Assembly (NCBI GenBank): GCA_032716605.1
Contig: CM064517.1
Location: 21,857,276-21,921,275 of the forward strand
DNA: 64,000 nt
Source: Paralithodes platypus
Lineage: Eukaryota > Arthropoda > Malacostraca > Decapoda > Lithodidae
Reading direction: 5' to 3'
The first letter of the stretch is position 1. Every line of letters starts with the position of its first letter. Both the position numbers and the translations under genes were made by a program. This document shows positions 9,160 to 20,805 of this stretch, one piece after another. The notes beneath the pieces were generated by a model. The model ran no database searches. It was not told the origin of the DNA and saw only the letters and a program-made list of their open reading frames with translations.

Positions 9160-11878
9160 TGTGGCTGCTGAAGAACAAGGAAGTTAGAGATAGATTTCAT
9201 AGTGAACTGGAGGAAATGAATAGAAATAAGGAAGCTAGGCCTAATGATGTAAATAGTCAATGGAACTTTCTTAAGCATAGCCTTATCGCTGCCACTGACA
9301 AGGTCTGTGGGAAAACAAAGGGTCACCCCAGGAATAAGACCTGGTGGTGGTGGAAGGATGAGGTAGAACATGCTGTGAAAGAGAAAAGGAGATGCTTCAA
9401 AGCATGGAAGAAAGGAGGCAGCAAGGAGGAATACCAGGCAGCTAAACGAACTGCCAAAAAGAGTTATTTACAATGCTAAAAAAGGCATTAACCCTCCAGC
9501 CCCGGCTATGTATTATATATATATTCCTCGAAACCCGGGTGTTTTGGCCGAAAAACGTCTAGGCTAGGCTACCGTATATTTGTTAATCAGACTGCTTCCC
9601 GCATTCCCGCGCATCCCCAAGCGTAGCTGTGTTATTTACCTGTAGAATGGCATTAAGTAGAGCTCTCTAAGTCAACTGGTTGAGCTGTGATGATGATTTC
9701 ATTGGAGATAACTTTATGGCCAAAAGAGCCACTTTACACTACTTTTCGATACTTAACAACAACATACAGGCACACACGAACAAGCGACGCTCTCCTTCTT
9801 GTGGCCGGAGATGCGGGGCGTCGGTCCAGCCGGCTGTTGTTTACATGCGTCGGACCGACGCCTCGCACACGAAGCTCATAGGCTTTCAACCACTGGGCGT
9901 TCAAGAGCCCTTCCGGGTACCTGTTATATGCTTTTTTATGGGCGTTCAAGAGCCCTTCCGTGGTGAGAGGGTTAAGGACCTGGTCCTCGAACAAGTGTGT
10001 AACACTGACAATCCCAATGGGATCTTCAACCTAGCTAGGCGAGTTAAAAATGACAGTAGGGATATTTTAGGTGAACAGTGTGTTAGAAACAATAATGGAA
10101 AAATCGTGTATGCAGAACATGAAATCAGAGAAGCATGGAAGGCACACTATGAACGATTGCTAAATGTAGAGTTTGAATGGGATAAGGAACAGCTTAGTAT
10201 CGAAAAACCAAAATCTGGACCCCCTCCTTTGATAGCACCAGCTGTAGTGAGCGACGCAATCAATAAAATGAAGGACGGTAAAGCTCCAGGGTGTTCTGAC
10301 ATTGTCGCTGAGATGATAAAAGCCTCAGGGGAGACTGGTGTCAACTTAGTCACTGAGTTGATAAACACCATTATTAAAGATGAGAAAATCCCAGAGGATT
10401 GGCTCAAAAGTGTATAGTAAATATATACAAAGGAAAAGGGGATGCGCTAGAGAGAGGAAATTATAGGGGCCTGAAAATGCTTGACCAAATCATGAAGGTC
10501 TGTGAGAGAGTCTTTGAGGGTTTGATCAGGAAAAGCATCTCCATTGATGATATGCAGTTTGGTTTTTTGCCAGGACGGGGTACAACCGATGCTATCTTCA
10601 TAGTCAGGCAGATACAGGAAAGATACTTACTAAAAGGCAGGGATCTTTACTTTGTGTTTGTAGACCTGGAGAAGGCCTTTGATAGGGTGCCTAGAGATGT
10701 TGTGCAGTGGGCTATGAGGAAACTTGGTGTGGAAGAGTGGCTGGTGCGTGTGATAATGAAGATGTATGAGGATTCGCGAAGTGCGGTGAGGGTGAAGGGT
10801 GTACTGAGTGATGAGTTCGCAGTCCGTGTTAGAGTCCATCAGGGTTTAGTGTTATTAAGCCCCCTCCTCTTTATTATGGTCTTGGAGGCACTGTCTAGAG
10901 TTTTTAGAGGCGGACTCCCGTTGGAACTGTTTTATGCAGACGATTTAATCCTAATAGCTGACAGTATGCAAGATGCTGAGGCCAAATTCAGAGACTGGAG
11001 AGAGGGCATGGCGAGCAAGGGTTTAAGAGTAAATATTAACAAAACCAAGGTTATGCATTGTAGATTGAGACGAGGCAATGTGGAAAAGAGCGGTGCATAC
11101 CCATGTGCAGTGTGTGGAAAGGGTGTGGGTGTTAACTCCATTCAATGTAGCATCTGTCGATGTTGGGTACACCATGGGAGTAAGCGCTGTAGTAGAATAA
11201 AGGGACCCCTGCCGAAGGATAAGCCAGAAATAGAGAAATTTGAGTGCGTAGTGTGCAAAGGCGAGCTTGTGTTAAGTGATGATCCTGTGGCTGTGAATTT
11301 TGGAAATGAGTCATTGGAGCTGGTGAACAAGTTTTATTACCTAGGAGATACCATCTCTGCCGGTGGTGGGGCAGAGGCTGCCACTGTTGCTAGAATTAGA
11401 TGTGGCGAGGGGAAGTTCAGAGAACTGCTGCCAATCCTGACCATGAAAAGAATGCCTCTCCCCTTGAAGGGAAAGGTGTATGCCTCATGTGTTAGAAGTG
11501 CAATGACGTATGCCTCAGAAACATGGGCCGTTAAAGTAGAGGATGTCAGCAGAATGGAACGTAATGAGATGAGAATGGTGAGATGGATGTGTGGGGCCAG
11601 GCTACAGGATAGAATAACAAATGTTGAGCTGAGGAGACGTTATTAGCGAGGTGATGCGTACAAGTAGACTGGGATGGTATGGACATGTGGAGAGAATGGA
11701 TGAACAAAATTGGGTGAAAAAATGCAGGTCTGTGATTGTGGAGGGAGCTGCACCAAGGGGTGGACCGAGGAAGACCTGGGATCGGACTATTCGTGCCGAT
11801 CTCAAATCCAAGAACTTGACAAGTGAAGCAGCCCTTAACAGGGTTGCCTGGAACGCCGCCATTAGGAAAAGAGACTGA
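9160..11878 (+). pseudogene. RTE-like LINE with RT and a PHD-type zinc finger, frameshifted
   Basis: The upstream part (9160-9480) encodes a linker ending in KRTAKKS; a TTAA MITE (9492-9971) cuts it. It resumes at 9976 with VCNTDNPNGIFNLARRVK, then KMKDGKAPGCSDIVAEMI at the RT start. A frameshift near 10417 precedes NIYKGKGDALERGNYRGL. RT motifs follow: DMQFGFLPGRGTTDAIF, FVFVDLEKAFDRVPRDV and the catalytic LFYADDLILIADS near 10930. After the RT come a Cys/His cluster (CAVCGKGVGVNSIQCSIC, CWVHH, FECVVCKGE), YLGDTISAGGGAEA and SAMTYASETWAVK. A 14-nt deletion near 11642, relative to the copy at 56330-57210, shifts the frame before EVMRTSRLGWYGHVERMDEQ. The 3' end has a short TATG repeat. The 5' endonuclease is missing. 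Confidence 0.85.
9492..9971. mobile_element. TTAA-flanked piggyBac-like MITE, copy 2
   Basis: The element starts CCCTCCAGCCCCGG and ends TGGTGAGAGGG, flanked by TTAA at 9488-9491 and 9972-9975. Its interior is the reverse complement of the MITE at 2106-2603: GGCCGAAAAACGTCTAGGC, GTAGAATGGCATTAAGTAGA and AGCTCTCTAAGTCAACTGG all match. It lies in the linker region of an RTE-like LINE. The termini are more diverged than in copy 1. An internal near-repeat GGGCGTTCAAGAGCCCTTCC occurs twice near the right end. Confidence 0.8.
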
Positions 11879-11938
11879 AACTGCACGTATGTGTGGAACA
11901 CTCAGTCTTAAAATTATGTATGTATGGCTAGGCTCCTG

Positions 11939-12115
11939 AATCTTCTCCTCATAGGGTGGGATGGCGGGTTCCTGGATGTGGGGTGGTGCTGGGTGAATCA
12001 TGTTCTCCTCGTCAGGTCCACTGTTACTCTAGCACCGTATGCTCTGTAATTATTCAAAATGTTAGCACACTTTTTGTATTCATAACTTAACCCCACACAG
12101 GCTAGTAAAGAATGT
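11939..12115. repeat. Dispersed repeat R4, copy 1
   Basis: CTTCTCCTCATAGGGTGGGATG, the GTTCTCCTCGTCAGGTCC region and CTCTGTAATTATTCAAAATG correspond to 19626-19810 (ATTCTCCTCATAGGATGGGC, CTCTGTAATTATTAAGCATT). Class unknown. Confidence 0.55.
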
Positions 12116-12394
12116 AACAAAGTAGAACTCAAACTTTATGCTCATTTACAAGGGCCATTTATTACTTGTTAATGAAGTCAGAATTTTCCAATGTTTTCTT
12201 TATGCCTCATATAAATAACCTTCATGCTTCTCTGTCATCTGTCAACTAACACCCCTCCTCTCACCCGACACCACTTTCACTCATATACCTTTCAACTCCA
12301 TCCCTACATCTCGCTCTCAGTCTGCCTCTCCCTCTCTGCCCTTCCACCTCACATACTGTACATACACCCCCAAGTAGTACAAAAGAGATGGGTT
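12116..12394. other. Unassigned intergenic DNA
   Basis: This AT-rich and CT-rich stretch shows no clear feature. It would be the 3' side of the minus-strand exon candidate at 12395-12544. Confidence 0.4.
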
Positions 12395-12544
12395 CTATTG
12401 TATTGTTAAGACTCCTTCATTATGTAGGTATAATTTCTCCAGTAAATGTCTAACCTGTGGCCCCATAATAGATCTCCCAGTAGTAGGATAGGAAGTTCCG
12501 TCATGGTGGGCAGGTAGGGATGGACGAAGGTTCTGAACGGGAGT
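12395..12544 (-). CDS. Candidate host-gene exon, unknown protein
   Basis: The minus strand contains a 49-codon open stretch starting TPVQNLRPSLPAHHDGTSYP, then TTGRSIMGPQ, and ending LYLHNEGVLTIQ before TAG. It is preceded by ATATAG, a possible acceptor with a weak pyrimidine tract. A possible donor (CACAG, then GTTAGA) lies after MGPQ, which would make the exon about 90 bp with the rest intronic. The residues look protein-like and match none of the retroelements here. The protein is not recognised. Conservation in a relative is the missing evidence. Confidence 0.35.
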   Translation of the reverse strand, partial: TPVQNLRPSLPAHHDGTSYPTTGRSIMGPQVRHLLEKLYLHNEGVLTIQ

Positions 12545-12863
12545 CTATATCACATCTTGCTTCTTGGACTGGTACTACAGCCTGCGGAAAAAAGAGGGTA
12601 TGTAACTAAAATCTTCCATACTGTATCTTTCATTCTACTACCATCATCATAATGCATGAGGAAACAAATATCAAGAAAAGAGAAGTACAAACTTACATTA
12701 TACTGAATACTGTAATGAGTGATCAAAGAGCAACTTAGTTTTCTAGATATAATATATTGAAGACAGTGCACACCTTATGATGTAGTGTAGCACATTGTAG
12801 AGGCTAACTTAATAAAAAAACAAAGAACTATTAATAGATAGATAAATCAATGTAACCCTGTGT

Positions 12864-15800
12864 AACCCTGTTTCGAGGCATTATGTCCAGGCCCCAAGTC
12901 CTCCTGGGAAATAACTGTGCTCGGTATGCTGCCGGCCAGGACCCCCTCGGGGGTGGAGGAACAAAGCAGAAAAGTGGTGGAAACGTCGTTCGGGTGAAGG
13001 AAAGCGTGCTCCGTGTCTGTGCCTTCAATGCCAATGGCATAAATGATTTTAGCAAGAGAGAGTGTCTGATGCGAGAGCTTAAAGATGGATGTATGGATGT
13101 GTGGATGTGTGGATGTGTGTGGGGTAGGTGAGACGCACCTGTTGGGTTCTGGAGTGTGGGATGGTGAGAGTGAGCATGATTTGTGGGGTGGGGAAGGATG
13201 GGTTGTCTGGTCTGGATTGGATGCAGGATATAAACGTAAGAAAAAGGAAGGGGTAGCAGTAATTTTGTCAGAAAGGTTGAGGAAGTGTGTGAAAAACTAT
13301 GGATGCGTGGACTCAAGAATTGTATGGTGTGAGTGCAAGATTGGGATAGATAGGTATACTTTTATGTGTGTCTATGCACCAGTCAACCAAGAAACTGGGA
13401 AAGGTGCGGAAGAAAATAGAAAATTTTGGAATACAGTCAATAAATGTATAAGAGAAAGGCAAGAGTGTACACAAGTAATATTAGTAGGCGACATGAATGG
13501 TAGAGTTGGAAACGAGGAGATAGAAGGTATAGTGGGTAAATGGGGTGTGGAGGGTAGGAATATGAATGGTGACTTCCTTTTAGAAGTATGTGCGGAGAGA
13601 GAGATGTTTCTGGCTAACACATTTTTTGAACATCGTCACATTCATAGATATACATGGCACAGGTGAAGGTGAGCAGGAACAGAAATCTCTAATTGACTAC
13701 GCCATGATGGACTCCGGACTAAAAGGAAGAACTTTAGATTCAAAAGCTGTAAGAGGTATGCTGACGGGATCAGACCACTATACAGTGCTGACAAAAGTGA
13801 GGATAAGGAAAGAGTGGAAATATGAGAGTAAAGAGAGAAAACTGACAGTAGAGAGAATAAATGTGAGAAAATTAAATGAAGAATGTAATGTAACAAAATA
13901 CAAGGACATCCTGAAAGAGACTATAAAGGACATGGATGTTATGATAGATCTGGGAAATACTGTAGACGAAGTATGGAAAGGTACAAGAGACTCCATGATT
14001 AAAGCAGCTGATAAAGTATGTGGGAAGAAAACCTTTAAAATGTGGAACAAGAAAGGTAACGCATGGTTTAGTAAAGAGATAGAAGAAATAGTGAAAAAAA
14101 AGAAAGAGTTCAGAAAGAGTATGCTGCAAAATAATATAACTAGAGATGCGAGGAAAGAAGAATATAAAAATTTGAAACAAAGAGTGAAGAGGGCGATACA
14201 AGACGCTAAAAGGAAGACAGATGAGGCATATGGGAGAAAGATTAGTGAACAGTTTCTGAATGACAGGAAAGCATACTACAGAGCTGTGAAAGAAGACAGA
14301 GGGAAGAAGACTGAGAGTGTCTCAGGTGGTAGGATGAGGGACATGAATGGGGAAGTGGTAGAGGGTGAAGGTGTGGTGAAAGTATGGAAAGATCATTTTA
14401 GTAGCTTAGCTGTAAAGAGTAGGGGAAGGCAAAGATCTCATCCATAGGAATGGAGAGAGGTAGAATAAACAGGGTAGTTGAAAGCCAGATAAGCAGAGAA
14501 GAAGTAAAAGAAGCAATCAATAGACTTAAAATGGGCAAAGCTGCTGGAGTAGATAACATCCCAGGTGAAATGCTGAGATATGGAGGAGAAGAAGCTGTTG
14601 ACATAATGCATAGGTTATGTAAATTAGCATGGGAAAAGGAAAGTGTACCAGAGGACTGGAGGAAAGCAGTGATAGTACCCTTGTACAAAGGGAAGGGTAG
14701 TAAAGAAGAGTGTAAGAATTATAGGGGAATTAGCTTGCTTAGCATACCTGGAAAGGTACACGCAAGAGTAGTAACACAGAGGCTACAGAAGATAACGGAT
14801 GACAAAATAGGCGAGGAACAGGGAGATTTCAGAAAGGGCAGGGCCTGCGTTGACCAGATAGCCTCAATGCGATTGTTGGTAGAGAAGTATCTGGCCAAAA
14901 ACAGAAAACTCTATGCAGCATTCATGGATTTGGAAAAAAGCCTACGACAAAGTAGACTGGGAGGGCCTGTGGGATGTGTTAACAGTATATGGTGTGGGAG
15001 GAAAGTTGCTAATGGCAGTAAAATCTTTTTATAGGAATGCAATGGCAAATGTGAAGGTAGGGGATAAGTTAAGTGAAAGTTTTGAGGTCAATGTAGGTGT
15101 AAGACAGGGATGGGTCATGTCAGCTTGGTTGTTCAATATATACATGGATGGAGTGATTAGGGAATGTAGGGCTGTATCAATGGGTGTGGGAGCTAGACTG
15201 GAATCAGAGGGAAGCACATGGAAGATTTTAACATGCCTATATGCAGACGATGCAGTCCTGTTGGCGGAAAATGCTGAAGAACTTCAGAGAGTGGTCACTG
15301 ACTTTGACAGGGTATGTGAAAAGAGAAAGTTAAAGGTCAATGTAGGGAAATGTAAGGTAATGGTGTTTGAGAGAAGAATGCATGAAACCATAGATTTTAA
15401 GGAAAAATATAGAATCAAGAAAGAACACAAGAAAAGTTGTAAAATAAAATTGAAAAATGAAGTACTAGAAGAGGTTGAAAGTTTCAAGTATTTGGGAGCT
15501 GTACTATGCAAATATGGTAAAATGGAGAGTGAGATAAAAGAGAGAAAAATGCAAGGGAGAAAAGTGATTGGAGAACTTGATAGTATTCTCAAAGGAAGAA
15601 TGGTTAGCCAGGAAGTCAAAAAGTCACTGAGAAACAGTGTGCTGCTCCCAACACCCTCGTATGGAAGCGAGACATGGACGGCAAGTGACGAGGACCTCTT
15701 CAAACTGAGAGCTGTGGAGATGAACTTTTTCAGAATGGCAGCTGGCATGAATAGGCTAAATGGGCCAAGTAATAGGGAAGTGTATGAGTCCTTTGGAATG

Positions 15801-16144
15801 GAAGAGCAGGCTTTGGGCATTGATTGTGGTATGGTTGAGTGGATAAAGAGAAGTACTTTGAGGTGGTATGGCCATGTTCAGAGAATGGATGAAGACAGAA
15901 TGCCAAGAAAGATATATGGGAGTCAGGTGAGTGGAACCGCTAGTAGTGGAAGACCACCTATGGTATGGGAAAAGAAAGTGGAAAAATATATTGAAGAAAA
16001 ACTTCCACGTAGTGGAAGGAGCATTGTGGCACGGGCAAAGGAGGCATGTCTTGACAAAGTAGCTTGGAGACGTTTCTGTCATGGCCATCCTCTAGTGGGG
16101 GTTTCCCAGGGGGAAACAAGGCGTCGGAGATGATGATGATGATG
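12864..16144 (+). pseudogene. Near full-length RTE-like LINE with 10-bp target duplication
   Basis: The element of about 3.28 kb is bracketed by AACCCTGTGT at 12854-12863 and 16145-16154. Endonuclease: VCAFNANGINDFSKRECL near 13015, ETHLLGSG, FMCVYAPVNQETGKG near 13360, VILVGDMNGRVGNEEI and GSDHYTVLTKV near 13770. RT: KMGKAAGVDNIPGEMLRYGG near 14530, YKGKGSKEECKNYRGISL, AFMDLEKAYDKVDWEGLW, VGVRQGWVMSAWLFNIYMDG and CLYADDAVLLAEN near 15240. The C-terminus has LRWYGHVQRMDEDRMPRK and WRRFCHGHPLVGVSQGETRR. The 3' end is a short GAT repeat. Frames shift near 13085-13130 (inside a GGATGTGT repeat), 13630, 14440 and 14935, so it is not translatable as one ORF. Length and short 3' repeat fit RTE-type LINEs. 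Confidence 0.9.
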
Positions 16145-16653
16145 AACCCTGTGTTGTCTATGTCTTAGTGTGTGCCTAGCCTGTTGTCTGATTTCAAGCA
16201 TTGATACATTACTTTTATTTTTTATTATAACGTAAAACTTGCAAAATTACCTAACCAAAACTGGGACGATACAAGGTAAAAGCAAAAGAACTCATCAAAA
16301 TTGCTATGTGGAGAAAACGCTTAATAAAATAAAATTTTGAAATTATTATGTTCCTTTCAACAACCAACTATACTCCTAAAATCGATTAATGAAATTTACA
16401 AACACCATAAAAGAACACAATTCACCACATAGGGTGTACATCAGTACATGAGCAAGTTAATTTGTTTCCCAAGCAAACTAATCGCACATATAACAACGCA
16501 CTATCGTCACTTATAACTTATACTTATTAAAGTAAGTGGTACCCAGTATATATATAATTTACCATACCCTACTCTTAAAGGTGATCCTGATCATATTTAA
16601 GAACAACTATAAGAGCGAATGATGAAGAATATGAAGAGTTTCAGGAAAGGTGC
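16145..16653. repeat. Dispersed repeat R2, longest copy, with AT-rich flank
   Basis: The stretch 16210-16515 is the longest R2 copy. It matches 7030-7150 directly and 7805-8045 inverted. No ORF or terminal repeat identifies the class. The remainder to 16653 is AT-rich without recognizable features. Confidence 0.6.
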
Positions 16654-16751
16654 GGGTCCATCAAGGGTCAGTGATGAGTGGGAAAAATACTGTTAACAGA
16701 CTTTGCAATGGAAACGCTATATGCTGATGACCTGGTGTTGATTGCTGATAG
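16654..16751 (+). pseudogene. RTE-like RT fragment around the catalytic box
   Basis: The sequence just before the T tract encodes TLYADDLVLIADS, the YADD box of RTE-like LINEs, close to FYADDLILIADS at 10930. The LINE of 16752-17832 interrupts it. Confidence 0.65.
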
Positions 16752-17832
16752 TTTTTTTTTTTTTTTTTTTTTTTTCCTACGTGATTGAGGGAGGCAAAAG
16801 GCATAACTGCCTATAGCGAGTGCCTCCCCCATAGTTGAAAGAGTGACAGGGCCAAAATCAAGGGACGTTCGAGCCAAAATGCCTGGACACACGGAGCTTG
16901 AAGCAATTCAAGTCATAGGAAGAGGGAAAGACTGATTCTGGGAGAGATTTCCAGAGCTCAGCTGTTGAGTAGAAGAAAGTCTGAGAGTAACGTTTCACTC
17001 TTGGGTTGGAGAGTTGCACAGAGTAGGGGTGGGATTGAGTTGCAAGACGGGTACCACATGCCCTACGTAAAGGAGGTGGTATGCACTGGGATAGCTCTGA
17101 GGAACACTGATTATTATAGTAGCGATAGAATAGCGAGAGAGATGCAACATTGCGGTGGAGAGAGAGATTGCAGAGAGTTGGTGAGTGGACGGGAGTTAAT
17201 GATACGAAAGGCCTTCCTTTCAACTTTGTCTAGGAGAGCAGTGTGAGAGGAACCTCCCCCACCCATGTGAACAATACTCAATACAAGGGCACACTATGCC
17301 CCTGTACAGAGCAAGAAGCTGTGCAGGGGAAAAGAACCCCCTAAGGCGGTTGAGCACCCCCAGCTTCTGGGAGGCTGCCTTAGCAAGACTGGTAATATGG
17401 TCCTTCCAAATGAGAGCATAAGAAAAAGAGACACCAAGAATATTGAGAGAAGATGAAGGGTTGAATTTTGTATTGTTGAAGAATAAAGGATAGTCCGCTG
17501 GGAAATCCTGACGGGTAGATAGATGGAGAAATTGGGTTTTGGAAGCATTAAAGTTAACAAGGTTTTCTCTGCTCCAATTGGAAATAGTATTTAGATCAGA
17601 ATTTAAGAGTTCTATGGCTTCATTACATTTGTCGTTGAGGGATTGCTGGCTGGGGCGTTCTGAAAAACTAATGGAGTAGTGTAAGGTTGAGTCGTCTGTG
17701 TATGAATGGATGGGAATTAAGGTACAGTTAAGGAGATCATTTATAAAAATTAGAAAGAGAATAGGAGATAGGACAGAGCCCTGAGGAACACCGGAGTTTA
17801 TAGGGTGAGGAAGTGAACAACTATACACTATA
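16752..17832 (-). pseudogene. 5'-truncated LINE (RT and C-terminus) with poly(A) tail
   Basis: On the minus strand the RT begins near 17815 with INSGVPQGSVLSPILFLIF, then PIHSYTDDSTLHYS. The catalytic box reads YTDD instead of the usual YADD. Further blocks are NWSRENLVNFNASKTQFLHL, LNILGVSFSYALIWKDHITS and YRGIVCPCIEYCSHGWG near 17270. After a frame change near 17220 come the YSQTFFYSTAELWKSLPESV block and CFKLRVSRHF, ending at 16858. A run of 24 T at 16752-16775 is the poly(A) tail on the sense strand. It inserted in an RTE RT fragment. Clade not assigned. Confidence 0.8.
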
Positions 17833-17835
17833 CAA

Positions 17836-19010
17836 AAAATTAAAAAGCCAAAGGAGGGGGTAAAAAGCAGGGGTCCTAGAGTTTATGTAGGAAAAACAAG
17901 CTTCTTTGAGAGAGGAGCAGATAGTGGAACTACAGTGAAGATTGGGGTATGGCTATGAGATGCATGTAAGAAAGGAGTAGGTAACAATTATATCCAGTGC
18001 ATTGTGTTGAATGGTGGGTGCTTTATATATAAAGTGTAGTGGTGTACCGTGTGGAAGGTGGTCTGAGTCTTGTGGTTAAATACTGCCTTGATGGTGTAAT
18101 GGTTACAGTGTTTAAAATCTGTATGTGGTATCCCAGGTTCGAATCCCGGTAGGATCACATGCTTTCATTAATTTATTTGGGAGGTGTTTGGTGTGTGGAG
18201 TGAAATAAATATATTAGAATATACCTGTACTGTATAACATGCCGTGGGAACTGCCAACCTGAGCTTGGTGGAAAGAGTCCACAATAGGAGTGTGTTGAAT
18301 AACTTTGCTGCCTGAGTGACATGATCAGCACTAGGGGTGGTGCAGAGGCTAGCTTGGTTACCAAAGTTAGAAGTGGAAGGAAGAAGCTTACAGAATTGTT
18401 ACTGGTACAGTACCAATATTGACAATGAGAGGTCTCTCACTCCATACTAAGAGAAACCTGTATGCTGCCAGGCAGGGTGTCAAACGGAAGCCGAGTCCAT
18501 TATTTTTAGTCATTAATATTGTTTATATGGAGATAGAATTATGGTTTATAGTTCAAATTATGTCTTTGGAAGTGATAAAATGGCCAATACAATGCTATTT
18601 TATGTTAATTTTTTATATTCCTTCTCAGATTCATTCCAGCCTTCACACAAAATTGCTTCGGTTTGACATCCATCTGCCGGGTGAGAAGTGTGCTTCTTTA
18701 TGGTAGTGAGACATGGGCAGTTAAAGAGGATGATAGCCAAAGACGTGAGTGGGACCAACAAGTGCAGAGTTTAGAGAGTGAATTGGTACAGTGTGTCGAT
18801 GAGGTGATATATATTGGTAGACTGTTATGAACAATTGAAGATGATTGGATGAAGCACGTTAGAAGTAAGGGAGTGATCGATAGGATGACATTTGGTAGGC
18901 CAAGGAAAACCTGGGATGAGGTCCTGAGAATGGATTTCAAGGTTAGGGGATTTGACAAGGACATGCAGCATTAAGATTGGCCACCAGGTAAAAAATGGAT
19001 CAGCCTTTCA
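17836..19010 (+). pseudogene. Decayed RTE-like LINE fragment with SINE insertion
   Basis: Recognisable pieces are STRGGAEASLVTKVRSGRKK (near 18325), a VRSVLLYGSETWAVKEDD block (near 18690) and WMKHVRSKGV followed by GRPRKTWDEVLRMDF (near 18845). These match the C-terminal region of the element at 9160-11878 and the old copy at 8165-8960. Stops and indels break the frames. A tRNA-derived SINE lies at 18091-18170. Confidence 0.65.
18091..18170 (+). repeat. tRNA-derived SINE head, copy 1
   Basis: TGGTGTAATGGTTA matches an RNA polymerase III A box and GGTTCGAATCCCGG a B box. The spacing is tRNA-like and the A-box half recalls tRNA-Gln. The anticodon arm and acceptor stem do not pair well, so it is not a functional tRNA. 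The same head and CACATGCTTTCATTA tail recur at 61361-61445. Confidence 0.75.
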
Positions 19011-19179
19011 ACCGATATCAATATACTGATCCCTCTTAATTACTAATGTGATACATTAACTCTACCAAGGAATGGGGTGAATTGGGACATATTATGGGAT
19101 GGATGTAGTTACCGGGTGTACCACTACCGACATACAACATAAATCATCTATAAATACTTATAAATCTATAATACCGGTA
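19011..19179. other. Unassigned intergenic DNA
   Basis: No recognizable feature. Confidence 0.35.
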
Positions 19180-19206
19180 CTAGGTTAGGTTAGGTTAGGT
19201 TGTTTG
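19180..19206 (+). repeat. Interstitial TTAGG telomere-type repeats
   Basis: GGTTAGGTTAGGTTAGGTT is a run of the arthropod telomere motif TTAGG. Shorter runs occur near 21640-21665 and 21755-21775, and complementary runs near 47045-47085. Confidence 0.8.
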
Positions 19207-20207
19207 GTTAGGGTAATGTATTTTTGTATACAAAGGCAGTCAAAATAGATGGGAACATGATGGTGAGCGTCCGCGTAGTGTAAACAAGACGGGCAGTACA
19301 CCCGGTAACTACATTCTTGCCCATTTTATTGGTAAAAAGTATTAATGTTGCATAGGCCTATCTTTCACACAAATAAGTACAAAAGTATTAATGTTGTATA
19401 TTTGTTCATAGGCTACAAACAATTGAGGAAATATCTATTTTTATGTGTTTGTTTATGCTGTTTTATAAATTACGGACCGTTCTTCCCTAGCTATATATTG
19501 TTGTCAAACTGATGTCTAACAGATGATTCTACACAGAGTTATGACTTAAAACACCCCAAAGAAGTCCGAAATCACCCCAGTTTATGGTACAATACCTTCT
19601 TATGTGGGTAGCCCTCTCCAACATTCTCCTCATAGGATGGGCTGCTTGGTTTCCCTGGCTCCTGGTGGTGTGTGATGCATATACCGGTATGTCCCCATCA
19701 TCAGCTCCATTATAACTTGATCAGTGCCGGCCGGGCTCTGTAATTATTAAGCATTTTAGTACACACAATGTATACTCATAAACCGTCCCCATACAGTGAC
19801 AGTATACGGTACGCAAATAAATTATGTGTAGAAGTTAAACGTTATAAAAATATATATGGCCCAGTCATAGCTTTTTCATGAAATCTAAGTTTTGTAACTT
19901 GTTGATGGTGTTTAATAATGTGATTAATTTGCTTTGATTACATTCACATTCACAGCCATTCAAACAGTACGATAACATTCCACAAGCACCCCAAACAGTA
20001 CGGTATACTGTAAAGTTCTGTACGCAGCAATGGGAGGTTAATTGGGCTAGCAGCTCTTCTCCGTAACTTCCGTAAACAAACTAAAAATTACAAATTAATT
20101 GCCTCGGATATAGCAGAGGCGATTCATTTGTGTCTGCCCCTTCAAGGATAAAATGCATCTGACAAGAGACAGATAGATAGCATTAGAAAATAGAAATAAT
20201 GTGAATG
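19207..20207. other. AT-rich intergenic DNA with repeat R4 copy 2
   Basis: The segment 19626-19810 is the second copy of R4 (see 11939-12115). The rest has short ORFs only and no recognizable domains. Confidence 0.5.
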
Positions 20208-20445
20208 TAATAATATTAATAATAATAATCGTCTGGTTACTTACATAGCGCCCGTATCTCCTTCGAGGATTCACAAGCGCTTGGCTTTCTTTAGTCTACC
20301 AGAGACCATTACCCATCCCCCTTGCTAATGGGGAGATGGTAGCCGCCGGCTATATCCCAGAAAAACTTTTCAATCTGAGTGGGGTTTGAACGCGAGACCT
20401 GCAAGATGTGAATCAGGCACGCTATCAACTGAGCCAGCCGGACGG
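20208..20445 (-). repeat. tRNA-derived SINE, minus orientation
   Basis: The reverse complement begins with the tRNA-like head CCGGCTGGCTCAGTTGATAG and GCGTTCAAACCCCA (A and B boxes, 20380-20445). The body includes the reverse complement of ATAGCGCCCGTATCTCCTTC, and the 3' end is an AAT-type microsatellite at 20208-20228. The layout of tRNA head, unrelated body and simple-repeat tail is that of a SINE. Confidence 0.75.
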
Positions 20446-20805
20446 CTAAATTTAGGCCAACCTAGTGTCACAAAAAAATTTCATAGACCTAACAGTTACA
20501 CTGTTAGGCCTTATCTATATACCGGTATCTATCTATTACTGTACCAGCAACCAACTTCAGTGCGCTGGTTAGGTTAATATACTAGGTCTCGGAAACAAGA
20601 TTCGTAGTTGCGGTAGTATTTACATCAAAACTATTCTCCCACAGTGGAATCTATGCGAGTATATTATAAGGATTCCATAGAGCTTCACTTTCCCTAATAA
20701 ATTATGTAGGCTAGCCTATAGCCTAATAACGCTGAGTCTTTTCAAAAAAATTACCTAGAATTTTACCTTGCCCCCTTGCAGATCTACATATGCGGATGAC
20801 AATAA
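20446..20805. other. Unassigned intergenic DNA
   Basis: AT-rich sequence with no recognizable gene or repeat. Confidence 0.4.

Noticed and set aside
14398..16088. Long antisense ORFs opposite the RTE-like LINE
   Set aside because: They are shadows of the coding strand; the conserved RT motifs are on the plus strand.
18091..18170. Functional tRNA gene
   Set aside because: A and B boxes are present, but the stems pair poorly and the sequence recurs with the same tail at 61361; it is a SINE head.
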